Positions 1 through 7,421 of a stretch of DNA of 16,683 nucleotides are shown piece after piece. How positions within the stretch are numbered: the first letter of the stretch is position 1; the number at the start of each line of letters is the position of its first letter. The notes below the pieces were generated by a model that worked only from the letters and a program-made list of their open reading frames with translations, made no database searches and had not been told where the DNA came from. Origin of the DNA: Pseudomonadota bacterium (GTDB taxonomy: Bacteria; Pseudomonadota; Gammaproteobacteria; Steroidobacterales; Steroidobacteraceae); the NCBI GenBank assembly GCA_003242275.1, contig QGUX01000041.1:1-16683 (forward strand), read 5' to 3'. The translations under genes and the position numbers were made by a program.

Positions 1-1
1 C

Positions 2-1300
2 GGGGGCGGGGGGGGAGGCCGCGCGAGGGTGGGCCGGCCGGTGGGCGTGCTGGCCGACCTGGCGGGCCCGAAGATCCGCATCGAGAGCTTCGAGAAGGGC
101 AAGATCGACCTGGCCGAGGGCCAGCCCTTCGCGCTGGACATCGCGCTCGATCCTTCGGCCGGCAACGAGCGCGAGGTGGGCTGCGCCTACAAGAACCTCG
201 TCAGGGACGTGAAGCCCGGCGACGTGCTGCTGCTGGCCGACGGCTACATCGTGCTCGAGGTGGTCTCGGTCAGCGACACGCGCGTGGAGTGCATCACCCG
301 CGCCGGCGGCGAGCTGTCGAACCGCAAGGGCCTGAACAAGCAGGGCGGCGGACTGTCCGCGCCGGCGCTCACCGACAAGGACCTGGAGTACATCCAGCTG
401 GCCGCCGAGGCCGGCGTGGACTTCCTGGCGGTGTCATTCGCGCGCGATGCCGCCGACATCCGCCGGGCCCAGGCCGAGCTGCGCAAGTACAAGGGCACCG
501 CGCACGTGGTGGCCAAGATCGAGCGCCACGAGGCCATCGACAACCTGTCGGACATCCTCTCGGTGGCCGACGCGGTGATGGTGGCGCGCGGCGACCTGGG
601 CGTGGAGATGGGCTATGCCGCGCTCACCGGCATGCAGAAGACCATCATCCAGCAGGCCCAGCATGCCAACCGCGTGGTGATCACCGCCACGCAGATGATG
701 GAGTCGATGATCCACAGCCCGGTGCCCACGCGCGCCGAGGTCAGCGACGTGGCCAATGCCGTGCTCGACGGCACCGACGCGGTGATGCTCTCGGCCGAGA
801 CCGCGGCCGGCAGGTACCCGGTCAAGGCCGTGCAGGCCATGTCCGAGGTCATCCTCGGCGCCGAGAAGTACGAGTTCGGCCACACGTACCGCCGTGCCCA
901 GCGCATGGAAGGCTCCTTCGCCAACAACGAGGAGGCCATCGCGCGCGCCGTGATGTACACGGCGCAGTACCTGCATCCGCGCGCCATCGTGGCGCTGACC
1001 GAGTCGGGCCTGACGCCGCTGTGGATGTCGCGCCACCGCGTCGACATCCCGATCTATGCCTTCACCCGCCAGCCGGTGACGCAGCGGCGCGTGACGCTGT
1101 ACCGCGGCGTCTATCCGGTGCTGTTCGACGTCACGCACGAGTCGCCGGCGCGCATGTACCAGGCCATCTTCGACCGCCTGCTGGCCGACGGCATGGTGGA
1201 CGTGGGCGACCAGATCATCCTGACCAAGGGCGAGCTGTCGGGCGTGCAGGGCGGCACCAACTCCATGCAGATCCTGCGCGTGCAGCGCGGGCAGGACTAG
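2..1300 (+). CDS. pyk: Pyruvate kinase (5'-truncated by window edge)
   Basis: Pyruvate kinase transfers phosphate from phosphoenolpyruvate to ADP, the last step of glycolysis, in the cytosol. The frame is open from the window edge, so the true start lies upstream; the GTG at 29 falls inside the conserved 'GRPVGVLADLAGPKIRI' segment and is not the start. Numbering from that GTG: the B domain is roughly residues 25-105. The A-domain barrel follows with AKIERHEAI (162-170, catalytic Lys163 and metal-ligand Glu165), VARGDLGVEMG (185-195, metal-ligand Asp189), TATQMMESM (219-227) and PTRAEVSDVANAVLDGTDAVMLS (from 233). The C-terminal domain ends in GGTNSMQILRV. Family members are about 470-480 residues, so some 50 residues are missing, including the RxNxSHG motif. 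The stop overlaps the stop of the convergent azoreductase gene by 4 bases. The first 16 or so bases encode a run of glycines and are probably not real sequence. Confidence 0.95.
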   Translation, partial: GGGGGGRARVGRPVGVLADLAGPKIRIESFEKGKIDLAEGQPFALDIALDPSAGNEREVGCAYKNLVRDVKPGDVLLLADGYIVLEVVSVSDTRVECITRAGGELSNRKGLNKQGGGLSAPALTDKDLEYIQLAAEAGVDFLAVSFARDAADIRRAQAELRKYKGTAHVVAKIERHEAIDNLSDILSVADAVMVARGDLGVEMGYAALTGMQKTIIQQAQHANRVVITATQMMESMIHSPVPTRAEVSDVANAVLDGTDAVMLSAETAAGRYPVKAVQAMSEVILGAEKYEFGHTYRRAQRMEGSFANNEEAIARAVMYTAQYLHPRAIVALTESGLTPLWMSRHRVDIPIYAFTRQPVTQRRVTLYRGVYPVLFDVTHESPARMYQAIFDRLLADGMVDVGDQIILTKGELSGVQGGTNSMQILRVQRGQD

Positions 1301-1980
1301 GTGCCCGCCTCCTCCACCTCGGCCTCCACCGGCCCCCGCGGCCGGTGCGCCCTGGCGGCCAGCTCCCGCACGCGCGCCACCGCGGCATTGACCGCGCGTT
1401 CGAGACGGTCGCCGCCGAACTCGTCGTTGCCCACGTACACGAAGTCGATGTCCATGATGCCGATGAAGGGCAGCACGGTGCGCAGGTAGGGTTCCACCTG
1501 GTTCATCCTGCCCATCGGGCCGCCGGGTTCGTAGCCGTCATCGCCGGTGGCCACGATGGCAAAGGCACGCTTGCCGCGCGTCAGCGGCCGGTAGGGCTGG
1601 TGCGGGTCGTCCGGCTCGAACGCGAACGTCCGGCCCACGCGCACCACCTGGTCGATCCAGGCCTTCAGCGCCGCGGGGATGCCGAAGTTGTACATCGGGA
1701 TGCCGAGAAGCAGCACATCCGAGGCCAGCAGCTCGTCCACCAGTTCATCGCTCAGCGCCAGCGCCGCGCGCATGGCCGGCGTGCGCTCCTGCGGCCCGGT
1801 GAAGGCCGCCTCGATCCAGGACTCGTCCACCGGCGGCGGCGGATGGAAGCCCACGTCGCGGCGCACGACGCGGTCGGCCGGGTGGCGGGCGAGCCAGGCC
1901 TCGATGAACACGTCCGCGAGGCGCCGGGTGTGCGAACGCGCGTCGCGGGGGCTTGCGTCGATGCGGAGCAGTTGCGCCAT
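1297..1980 (-). CDS. azoR: FMN-dependent NADH:quinone/azo oxidoreductase (AzoR family)
   Basis: A 227-residue cytosolic flavoprotein of the flavodoxin-like NAD(P)H dehydrogenase (quinone)/AzoR family, which reduces quinones and azo compounds by two-electron transfer from NAD(P)H through FMN. The N-terminal beta-strand plus phosphate-binding loop is MAQLLRIDASPR (1-12). The family signature PMYNFGIPAALKAWID spans 95-110 and contacts FMN. VATGDDGYEPGG (143-154) is the second flavin/substrate loop. The ATG at 1980 was chosen because AAGGAGGAAAG sits directly upstream; the open frame continues further but across the regulatory gap. It diverges from the HxlR regulator at 2110, the arrangement known for quinone-responsive HxlR/azoreductase pairs such as YodB-AzoR1 of Bacillus. 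The likely role is detoxifying quinones under that regulator; the specific substrate is not readable from sequence. Confidence 0.9.
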   Translation of the reverse strand: MAQLLRIDASPRDARSHTRRLADVFIEAWLARHPADRVVRRDVGFHPPPPVDESWIEAAFTGPQERTPAMRAALALSDELVDELLASDVLLLGIPMYNFGIPAALKAWIDQVVRVGRTFAFEPDDPHQPYRPLTRGKRAFAIVATGDDGYEPGGPMGRMNQVEPYLRTVLPFIGIMDIDFVYVGNDEFGGDRLERAVNAAVARVRELAARAHRPRGPVEAEVEEAGT

Positions 1981-2002
1981 CTTTCCTCCTTGGAGCGGGT
2001 TG

Positions 2003-2015
2003 CCGATATGATCGG
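2003..2015. promoter_or_regulatory. Short inverted repeat near the azoR start
   Basis: CCGAT-ATG-ATCGG, 5-base arms around a 3-base spacer, lies 23 bases upstream of the azoR start codon, in its likely 5' leader or core promoter. Short palindromes arise by chance easily in this sequence, so its role as a second operator is only a suggestion. Confidence 0.2.
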
Positions 2016-2070
2016 AACGCAGTGTGCCGGCACGCGATGGCGCGCGTAAGAACGCACATTTTCGTGACCC

Positions 2071-2088
2071 GGTATCAAGGCTGATACC
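2071..2088. promoter_or_regulatory. Perfect inverted repeat, candidate HxlR-family operator
   Basis: GGTATCA-AGGC-TGATACC, two perfect 7-base arms with a 4-base spacer, lies in the 129-base gap between the divergent azoR and HxlR genes. HxlR proteins bind as winged-helix dimers to dyad sites in such gaps. On the + strand the right arm TGATAC could act as a -10 element, with TTTTCG at 2059-2064 as a weak -35 at 17 bases. On the - strand TTGATA (2078-2073) resembles a -35 for azoR. Binding here could therefore repress both genes. The repeat is seen directly; its function is inferred. Confidence 0.55.
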
Positions 2089-2109
2089 TGCACCCGGCGA
2101 GGTGGGGAC

Positions 2110-2469
2110 ATGGCACGACGCAAGCAGGATCCGGACTACGACTGTCCCGTCGAGGTCACGCTGGACGTGATCGGCGGCAAGTGGAAGGGCATGGTGCTGC
2201 ACCGCCTGCTCGAGGGCACGGTGCGCTTCAACGAACTGCGGCGCCTGATCCCGCGCATCACGCAGCGCATGCTGACGCTGCAATTGCGTGAGCTCGAGCG
2301 CGACGGCGTGATCCGCCGCACCGTCTACGCCGAGGTTCCGCCGCGGGTGGAATACGAGCTCACCGACTTCGGGCGCAGCCTCGCGCCCATCCTCAGGCTG
2401 ATGGCCGAGTGGGGCGGGAAGTACCGCGAGACTGTGGCGCAGCGCTCGCGGCTGTGCGAGGCGGGCTGA
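2110..2469 (+). CDS. HxlR-family winged-helix regulator with N- and C-terminal cysteines
   Basis: A 119-residue DNA-binding protein of the HxlR family (MarR-like winged helix). The hallmark start [15 protein letters not shown] (12-26) leads into the helix-turn-helix ([30 protein letters not shown], 39-68) and the wing ([16 protein letters not shown], 77-91). AGGTGG in the leader supports the ATG at 2110. The only cysteines are Cys12, at the conserved family position, and Cys116, three residues from the end. In Bacillus YodB an N-terminal cysteine forms intersubunit disulfides with C-terminal cysteines after diamide or quinone exposure, so a similar thiol switch is plausible here. Its likely targets are the divergent azoR, itself through the palindrome at 2071-2088, and perhaps the nearby peroxiredoxin. 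Family call is firm; redox sensing is inference. Confidence 0.9.
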   Translation: MARRKQDPDYDCPVEVTLDVIGGKWKGMVLHRLLEGTVRFNELRRLIPRITQRMLTLQLRELERDGVIRRTVYAEVPPRVEYELTDFGRSLAPILRLMAEWGGKYRETVAQRSRLCEAG

Positions 2470-2511
2470 GGCCGGGACCGCCGCAGGCTTCCTTTGCCGG
2501 CCTGTAACGAC

Positions 2512-2544
2512 GAAGGGCCGGCCGGCGGTGCCGGTCGGCCCTTC
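2512..2544. terminator. Bidirectional hairpin terminator between the regulator and peroxiredoxin genes
   Basis: A 15-base stem (2512-2526 with 2530-2544, one G·T position) around a GGT loop lies between two genes that converge on it. GAAGGGCCG/CGGCCCTTC forms the base. There is no good T-run on either side, so it may be a factor-assisted stop or a 3'-end stabiliser. Its place and stability make a terminator role likely. Confidence 0.65.
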
Positions 2545-2566
2545 CTGCGTCGCCCGAAGGGCTGTG

Positions 2567-3205
2567 TCAGCTCTTCGACTTGAGCGCCTCGATGTCGCGC
2601 AGCAACTCCTCGGAGTGGCCGTCGAGCTTGTCGGGCGTGACGTTGTAGTGCCTGGCGATGCGGCCCTGCGGATCGATCAGGAAGGTCTCGCGGTTGGCGA
2701 TCACCATGTTGCCCCGCTGCATCAGCACGCCGTACTGCTTCGCGGTCTCGTGCGTGGTGTCGGCCAGCAGCGGGAAGGGCAGGCCGTGCTCCTCGATGGC
2801 CTTCCTGTTCTCGGCCGAGATCTTCTCGTTGCCGGCCAGCGCCTTCTCGAAGGCCTTGTGCGATTCCTCGTCGTCGACGCTGATGCCGAGGATCTGCGCG
2901 CCGGCGCGGCGGAACGCGAACACGTTCTCGGTGAACTGGCAGGCCTGGTTGGTGCAGCCCGGCGTCTGGTCCTTGGGATAGAAGTACACCACCACCCACT
3001 TGCCCCTGTAGTCGGACAGCGAGTGCTTCTTGCCGTTCTGGTCGGACAGCGTGAACGCGGGGGCAACGTCGCCGGCCTTCGGCTTGGCGGCGTCGGCGGC
3101 GGCAGGAGCCTGCTGTGCCGAAACGGCCATGGCGAGCAGGGCCATGATGCCGAAGGCGGCGAGGATCCTGGGCGGGGACAGGCGGATGGTTCCGGCGCGC
3201 AACAT
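2567..3205 (-). CDS. bcp: Exported thioredoxin-like peroxiredoxin, PrxQ/Bcp type
   Basis: A 212-residue thiol peroxidase of the PrxQ/Bcp subfamily that reduces peroxides through a peroxidatic cysteine. The motif TPGCTNQACQF carries Cys84 (peroxidatic) and Cys89 (resolving, five residues on), the spacing typical of PrxQ. VVVYFYPKDQTPG and the later LLADTTHETAKQYGV are standard family blocks. Unlike cytosolic Bcp (about 155 residues), it has an N-terminal signal peptide: Arg3, Arg8 and Arg13, a hydrophobic core at 14-28, and probable cleavage at AVSA-QQ (after residue 30). An Ala/Lys/Pro-rich linker follows. It is therefore likely periplasmic, or anchored if uncleaved. The ATG at 3205 was chosen over an in-frame GTG three codons upstream because TAAGGAG lies 8 bases before it. 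It diverges from the phospholipase gene across 42 bases and lies near the redox regulator. Confidence 0.92.
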   Translation of the reverse strand: MLRAGTIRLSPPRILAAFGIMALLAMAVSAQQAPAAADAAKPKAGDVAPAFTLSDQNGKKHSLSDYRGKWVVVYFYPKDQTPGCTNQACQFTENVFAFRRAGAQILGISVDDEESHKAFEKALAGNEKISAENRKAIEEHGLPFPLLADTTHETAKQYGVLMQRGNMVIANRETFLIDPQGRIARHYNVTPDKLDGHSEELLRDIEALKSKS

Positions 3206-3247
3206 GATGACCACTCCTTAGACAGGCTGAACGATAATCATAGGCCC

Positions 3248-4447
3248 ATGCCTCATCAGCCGTCATCCCGCAGCCGGCCCGTGCCTGCGCTGGTGCTCAC
3301 CGGCGGCGGGGCGCGTTCCGCCTACCAGGCAGGGGTGCTGAAGGCCATTGCGGAGCTGTTGCCCGAGCAGCCAAATCCCTTCCGGGTCATCTGCGGAACC
3401 TCCGCCGGCGCGGTGGCAGCCAGCGTGCTGGCGGCGCGGGCCGAGCACTGGCGGCAGGCCGTCTCGGCCATCGAGCAGGTGTGGGCCAACTTCCACGTGA
3501 ACCACATCTTCGAAGTGGGCCGGCGCAAGATGCTCAAGTCCGGCCTGCACTGGGCCATCTCGCTGCTGTCCGGCGGCCTGCTGCTCTCGCCGCCGCGTTC
3601 GCTCTTCGACAATTCGCCGCTGCGCGCGCTGCTCGAGCGTGAGGTGCCGTGGCGCGGCGTGAGCCGCAGCATCCGCACCGGGCGGCTGGATGCGCTGGCG
3701 CTGTGCTGCACCGGCTATGGCACGGCGCGCTCGGTGGCCTTCTTCGAGGCGCGCGAGGACCTGTCCGAATGGAGCCGGCACCACCACGTGGGCCGGCGCG
3801 TGCGGCTGGGCCTGCACCACCTGATGGGAAGCCTGGCCGTGCCGCTGCTGTTCCCCGCCGAGGAGATCGACGGCGAGTGGTACGGCGACGGCGCCATGCG
3901 CCAGATGTCGCCGCTGTCACCGCCGGTGCGGCTCGGCGCCGACCGCCTGCTGATCATCGGCATGCGCGCGCCGGGCACCGGCGGCATGACGCGCCGGCGC
4001 TCCACGCCGCATGCCGAGCCCACGCCCGGCCAGATCGCCGGCTTCGCGCTCGACAACCTGTTCACCGACCAGATCTGGGCCGACCTGGAGCAGATCGAGC
4101 GCGTCAACCGCACCCTGCGCGTGGCGCCGCAGGTGTTCCCGCATGCGCGGCTGATCGAGAAGATCGTGCTGGTGTCGCCGTCGGAGGACGTGCGCAACAT
4201 CGCCGAGCACTACATGCACACGCTGCCGCCCTCGCTGAAGGCGTTGCTGCGCGTGGTCGGCGCCCGCGACGCCCGCGGCGCGCAGCTGGCCAGCTACCTG
4301 ATGTTCGAGTCGGAGTACACGCGGGCGCTGATCGACCTGGGCTACCGCGACGGCCTCGCCAAGGGGCCGGAGCTGCGCGAACTGCTGCTCGCCCCGCCCA
4401 CCGGGAACGAGCTGCTAGAGCAGGAAAAGCGTTCCCAGGCCCAGTAG
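3248..4447 (+). CDS. Patatin-like phospholipase
   Basis: A 399-residue serine lipid acyl hydrolase of the patatin family, which uses a Ser-Asp dyad to cleave acyl chains from lipids. The oxyanion-hole glycines are LTGGGARSAYQAG (17-29). The nucleophile elbow is GTSAG with Ser52. The catalytic Asp is Asp214 in the DGA motif (YGDGAMRQMSPLSPPVRLGAD). After about residue 240 there is a less conserved helical region with PTPGQIAGFALDNLF and a C-terminal segment ending LLEQEKRSQAQ. No signal peptide or obvious membrane span was seen, although 104-114 is hydrophobic. The ATG at 3248 starts just before the conserved core; no strong ribosome site precedes it. The last 33 bases overlap the mgtE 3' end on the other strand. 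The actual lipid substrate cannot be read from sequence. Confidence 0.9.
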   Translation: MPHQPSSRSRPVPALVLTGGGARSAYQAGVLKAIAELLPEQPNPFRVICGTSAGAVAASVLAARAEHWRQAVSAIEQVWANFHVNHIFEVGRRKMLKSGLHWAISLLSGGLLLSPPRSLFDNSPLRALLEREVPWRGVSRSIRTGRLDALALCCTGYGTARSVAFFEAREDLSEWSRHHHVGRRVRLGLHHLMGSLAVPLLFPAEEIDGEWYGDGAMRQMSPLSPPVRLGADRLLIIGMRAPGTGGMTRRRSTPHAEPTPGQIAGFALDNLFTDQIWADLEQIERVNRTLRVAPQVFPHARLIEKIVLVSPSEDVRNIAEHYMHTLPPSLKALLRVVGARDARGAQLASYLMFESEYTRALIDLGYRDGLAKGPELRELLLAPPTGNELLEQEKRSQAQ

Positions 4448-5815
4448 CGTGGCGAAGCCCACGCAGTCGGTGATGGCGGTGAGGATCACGCCCGCCGACA
4501 GCGCCGGGTCGATCGACAGCCGGCGCAGCGTCAGCGGCACCATCACGCCCACCACCGCCGCGGTCAGCAGGTTGGTGAGCATGGCCAGCGTCACCACCGC
4601 GGCAATTTTCCACGTGCCCAGCCACGCCACCATCAGCGTGGCCAGGATCACCGAGATGCCCAGGCCGTTGATCGCGCCCACGCCGACCTCGCGCAGCAGC
4701 AGCCAGCGCGCATCGCGCCATTCCACCTGCCCCAGCGCCATCGAGCGGATGATCAGCGTCACCGTCTGCGTGCCGGCGATGCCGCCCATGCTGGAGATCA
4801 CCGGCATCAGCACCGCCAGCGCGGCTACCTTCTCGATGGTGCCGTCGAAGCGCTGCACCACCAGGCCGGCCAGCATGGCGGCGAACAGGTTGATGCCCAG
4901 CCACAGGATGCGCCGGCGCGTGGCGGTGAGCACGGGCGCGAACACGTCCTCCTCGTCGCGCAGGCCGGCGCCGGCCATGATCTCGTGCGCGGCCTCCTCG
5001 GCGATGACGTCGACCACGTCGTCGACGGTGATGCGGCCGAGCAGCACGCCGTTCTCGTCCACCACCGGCGCGGACAGGAGGTCGCGGTCGCGGAACAGCT
5101 GCGAGACCTCGCTGGCCGGCGTCTCCGGCGCGATGCGCGGCGCGTCCTTGTCCAGGCACGCGCCGACCAGCTTCTCGGGATCGTCGGTGAGCAGGCGCGC
5201 CAGCGTGATGGTGCCGAGGAAGCGGTCGTTGCGGTCCACCACGAACAGGCGGTCGGTGTGCTCGGGCAACTCGCCGCGCATGCGCAGGTAGCGCTGCACC
5301 ACCTCCAGCGACACGTCTGCGCGCACGCTGACCGTGTCGGTGGACATCAGGCCGCCGGCGGAGTCCTCCGGCCAGGACAGCACGCGGGTGAGCCGCTCGC
5401 GGTCCTGCTGGTCCATGTTGCGCAGCAGCTGCTGGGTGACGGCCTCGGGCAGGTCGGCCAGCAGGTCCGCGAGGTCGTCGATGTCCAGGCCCTCGGTGGC
5501 CGCCGCCAGCTCCTCGGGGTCCATGTCCTCGATGAGCCGGGCGCGCACGTCCTCGTTGAGCTCGACCAGCACGTCGCCGTCCAGCGCCGGGTCGATCATC
5601 TCCCACACCACCGTGCGCTTGTCCGGCGGCAGGGATTCCAGCAACTGGGCGATCTCGGCCGGGTGCAGCGTGTTGACGATGCGCTCGGCGGCGCGCACCG
5701 CGCCCTCGTCGAGCGCCGCGCGCAGGGCGGCCAGCCGGCCGCTGCGGGCGGGCCGGGTGACTGCGATCTCCTTGTCCTCCTGCGGCTCGCCCATCGCGTT
5801 CACCGGGTCACTCAC
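4415..5815 (-). CDS. mgtE: Magnesium transporter MgtE
   Basis: A 466-residue inner-membrane Mg2+ channel/transporter. Domain order matches MgtE: an N-terminal acidic helical superdomain (about 25-150, with LHPAEIAQLLESLP and LDIDDLADLLADLP), a CBS pair (about 155-275, with GGLMSTD, LFVVDRNDRFLGTIT and APVVDENGVLLGRITVDDVVDVI), a connecting helix with AHEIMAGAG, then five transmembrane helices from about 303 to 466. PVISSMGGIAGTQTVTLIIR (338-357) is the family pore block, and Asp450 in TAITDCVGF matches the pore Asp that coordinates Mg2+. In the family the cytosolic domains close the pore when Mg2+ is high, so regulation is built in. The start is GTG at 5815, overlapping the stop of the upstream flavoprotein gene as GTGA, a sign of translational coupling; an ATG seven codons in is the alternative. 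Confidence 0.95.
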   Translation of the reverse strand: MSDPVNAMGEPQEDKEIAVTRPARSGRLAALRAALDEGAVRAAERIVNTLHPAEIAQLLESLPPDKRTVVWEMIDPALDGDVLVELNEDVRARLIEDMDPEELAAATEGLDIDDLADLLADLPEAVTQQLLRNMDQQDRERLTRVLSWPEDSAGGLMSTDTVSVRADVSLEVVQRYLRMRGELPEHTDRLFVVDRNDRFLGTITLARLLTDDPEKLVGACLDKDAPRIAPETPASEVSQLFRDRDLLSAPVVDENGVLLGRITVDDVVDVIAEEAAHEIMAGAGLRDEEDVFAPVLTATRRRILWLGINLFAAMLAGLVVQRFDGTIEKVAALAVLMPVISSMGGIAGTQTVTLIIRSMALGQVEWRDARWLLLREVGVGAINGLGISVILATLMVAWLGTWKIAAVVTLAMLTNLLTAAVVGVMVPLTLRRLSIDPALSAGVILTAITDCVGFATLLGLGTLFLL

Positions 5816-7410
5816 AGGTTGGAGTAGTTGGGACCGCTGCCGCCCTCGGGCGTGGTCCAGGTGATCACGCCGTAGGGATCCTTGATGTCGCAGGCCTTGC
5901 AGTGCACGCAGTTGGCGGCATTGACCTGCAGGCGCCTGCCGCCGGCGCCGTCATCCACCATCTCGTACACCTGCGCCGGGCAGAAGCGCGTGCACGGATT
6001 GCCGTACTCCACCGTGCAGCGCGTGGCGCAGATCGACAGGTCGTGCACCCTGAGGTGCACGGGCTGGCTCTCCTCGTGCGAGGTCTGGGCGAAGAACACC
6101 GAGGCCAGCCGGTCGCGCGGCGGCAGCGTGCGTTCCACCCAGTGCCGGTCGGGGGACACGTACTCGTCGAGCCGGTGCAGCGCCTGGTTGTCGGCGTTGC
6201 GCAGCGTCCACGGCGCGAGCCCGCCGGTGAGCGTCTCGAAGGCGCCGTTGGCCAGGCCCCACCACAGCCCGCGCTTGAAGCCGGGCTTGATGTTGCGCAC
6301 GCGGTGCAGCTCGCGGCCGCCCTCCGAGGCGCGCCAGCGCGCATCGAAACCGGCGGTATCGCCGCTCTCCACCAGGTGCTCGGCGGCCAGCACGCCGCAG
6401 CGCAGGGCCTGGTGCACGCCCTTGAGCTTGGGGAAGTTGAGCGTGCCGCCGGCATCGCCGACCAGCATCGCACCCGGCATGTCGAGCTTCGGGCAGGACT
6501 GCCAGCCGCCGGCGGCGATGCTGCGCGCGCCGGCGGCGAGGATCTCGCCACCCTCAAGCAGCGGCTTGACCGAGGGGTGGTGCTTGAACTGCTGGAAGGC
6601 CTCGAAGGGCGTCAGGCGCGGATCCATGTAGTCGAGCCCGACCACGAAGCCCACGTACACCTGGTCATGGGTCAGGTGGTAGATGAAGCTGCCACCGTAG
6701 GTGGCATTGTCCAGCGGCCAGCCCACCGAGTGCTGCACCAGTCCCGGCGACACGCGTCCCGGCGGCAGCTGCCAGAGTTCCTTGAAGCCCAGCGCGAAGG
6801 TCTGTGGCGAGCGGCCCTCGTCCAGGCCGTAGTGGCGGATGAGCTGCTTCGCGAGGCTCCCGCGGCAGCCCTCGGCCACCAGCGTGGTGCGCGCGCGGAT
6901 CTCCGGCCCCGGCGTGAAGGCATCGGTGGGATTGCGCTGGGCGTCCAGGCCCATATCCCCCACGCGCACGCCGGCCACGCGTCCCTCCGCATCGAACAGC
7001 GGCGCGGCCGCGGCGAAACCGGGCAGCACGTCCACGCCGAGGGACTCGGCGTGCGCGGCCAGCCCCGCCACCAGCTGTCCGAGCGAGACGATGAAATTGC
7101 CGTGGTTCTTCTGCTGCGGCGGCACGGGCAGGCGCAGCGCGCCGCCGGGGGAGAGCAGGCGGAACTCATCGCGCGCCACCGGCACACAGATCGGCGGCAT
7201 GTTCTGCCGCCACTCCGGCCACAGCGCATCCAGCGGGCCGGGCTCGATGATGGCGCCGGAGAGGGTGTGTCCGCCCGCGCTGGCGGCTTTCTCGAGCACG
7301 CACACGCTGCGCCCGGCATCGAGCTGCTTGAGCCGGATCGCCGCCGCCAGGCCCGCCGGGCCCGCGCCGACGATGAGCACGTCGTATTCCATCTGGTCGC
7401 GTTCGATCAT
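5812..7410 (-). CDS. Electron transfer flavoprotein-ubiquinone oxidoreductase
   Basis: A 532-residue membrane-associated FAD and 4Fe-4S enzyme that passes electrons from reduced electron transfer flavoprotein, fed by acyl-CoA and other dehydrogenases, to ubiquinone. The N-terminal dinucleotide fold reads DVLIVGAGPAGLAAAIRLK (10-28), followed by GGHTLSGAIIEP. A second FAD block is MLVGDAGGTLNFPKLKGVHQAL. The C-terminal cluster ligands are visible as Cys477 in RFCPAQVYE and Cys501, Cys504, Cys507 in NCVHCKACDIKDP, close to the canonical end TPEGGSGPNY. There are extra cysteines just before (CATRC and NPC), a variant seen in some bacterial members. The gene lies 11 bases after the acyltransferase and overlaps mgtE, so it is probably co-transcribed with both. 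Met1 (7410) or Met7 (7392) could start it; neither has a strong ribosome site. No ETF subunit genes lie in this window. Confidence 0.94.
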   Translation of the reverse strand: MIERDQMEYDVLIVGAGPAGLAAAIRLKQLDAGRSVCVLEKAASAGGHTLSGAIIEPGPLDALWPEWRQNMPPICVPVARDEFRLLSPGGALRLPVPPQQKNHGNFIVSLGQLVAGLAAHAESLGVDVLPGFAAAAPLFDAEGRVAGVRVGDMGLDAQRNPTDAFTPGPEIRARTTLVAEGCRGSLAKQLIRHYGLDEGRSPQTFALGFKELWQLPPGRVSPGLVQHSVGWPLDNATYGGSFIYHLTHDQVYVGFVVGLDYMDPRLTPFEAFQQFKHHPSVKPLLEGGEILAAGARSIAAGGWQSCPKLDMPGAMLVGDAGGTLNFPKLKGVHQALRCGVLAAEHLVESGDTAGFDARWRASEGGRELHRVRNIKPGFKRGLWWGLANGAFETLTGGLAPWTLRNADNQALHRLDEYVSPDRHWVERTLPPRDRLASVFFAQTSHEESQPVHLRVHDLSICATRCTVEYGNPCTRFCPAQVYEMVDDGAGGRRLQVNAANCVHCKACDIKDPYGVITWTTPEGGSGPNYSNL

Positions 7411-7421
7411 GGCGCGCGAGT

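Noticed and set aside
289..2049. Long plus-strand open frame (586 codons) across pyk and azoR
   Set aside because: It reads pyk out of frame and azoR on the wrong strand, with an Arg/His/Gly/Ala-rich product and no recognisable domain. Long shadow frames are expected at this GC content.
2325..3266. 313-codon minus-strand frame over the peroxiredoxin gene
   Set aside because: It is a frame-shifted reading of the peroxiredoxin; the catalytic motif and signal peptide are in the frame ending at 2567.
4104..5606. 500-codon minus-strand frame over mgtE and the phospholipase
   Set aside because: It is an Arg/Ala/Gly-rich out-of-frame reading of mgtE, whose true frame shows a full domain set.
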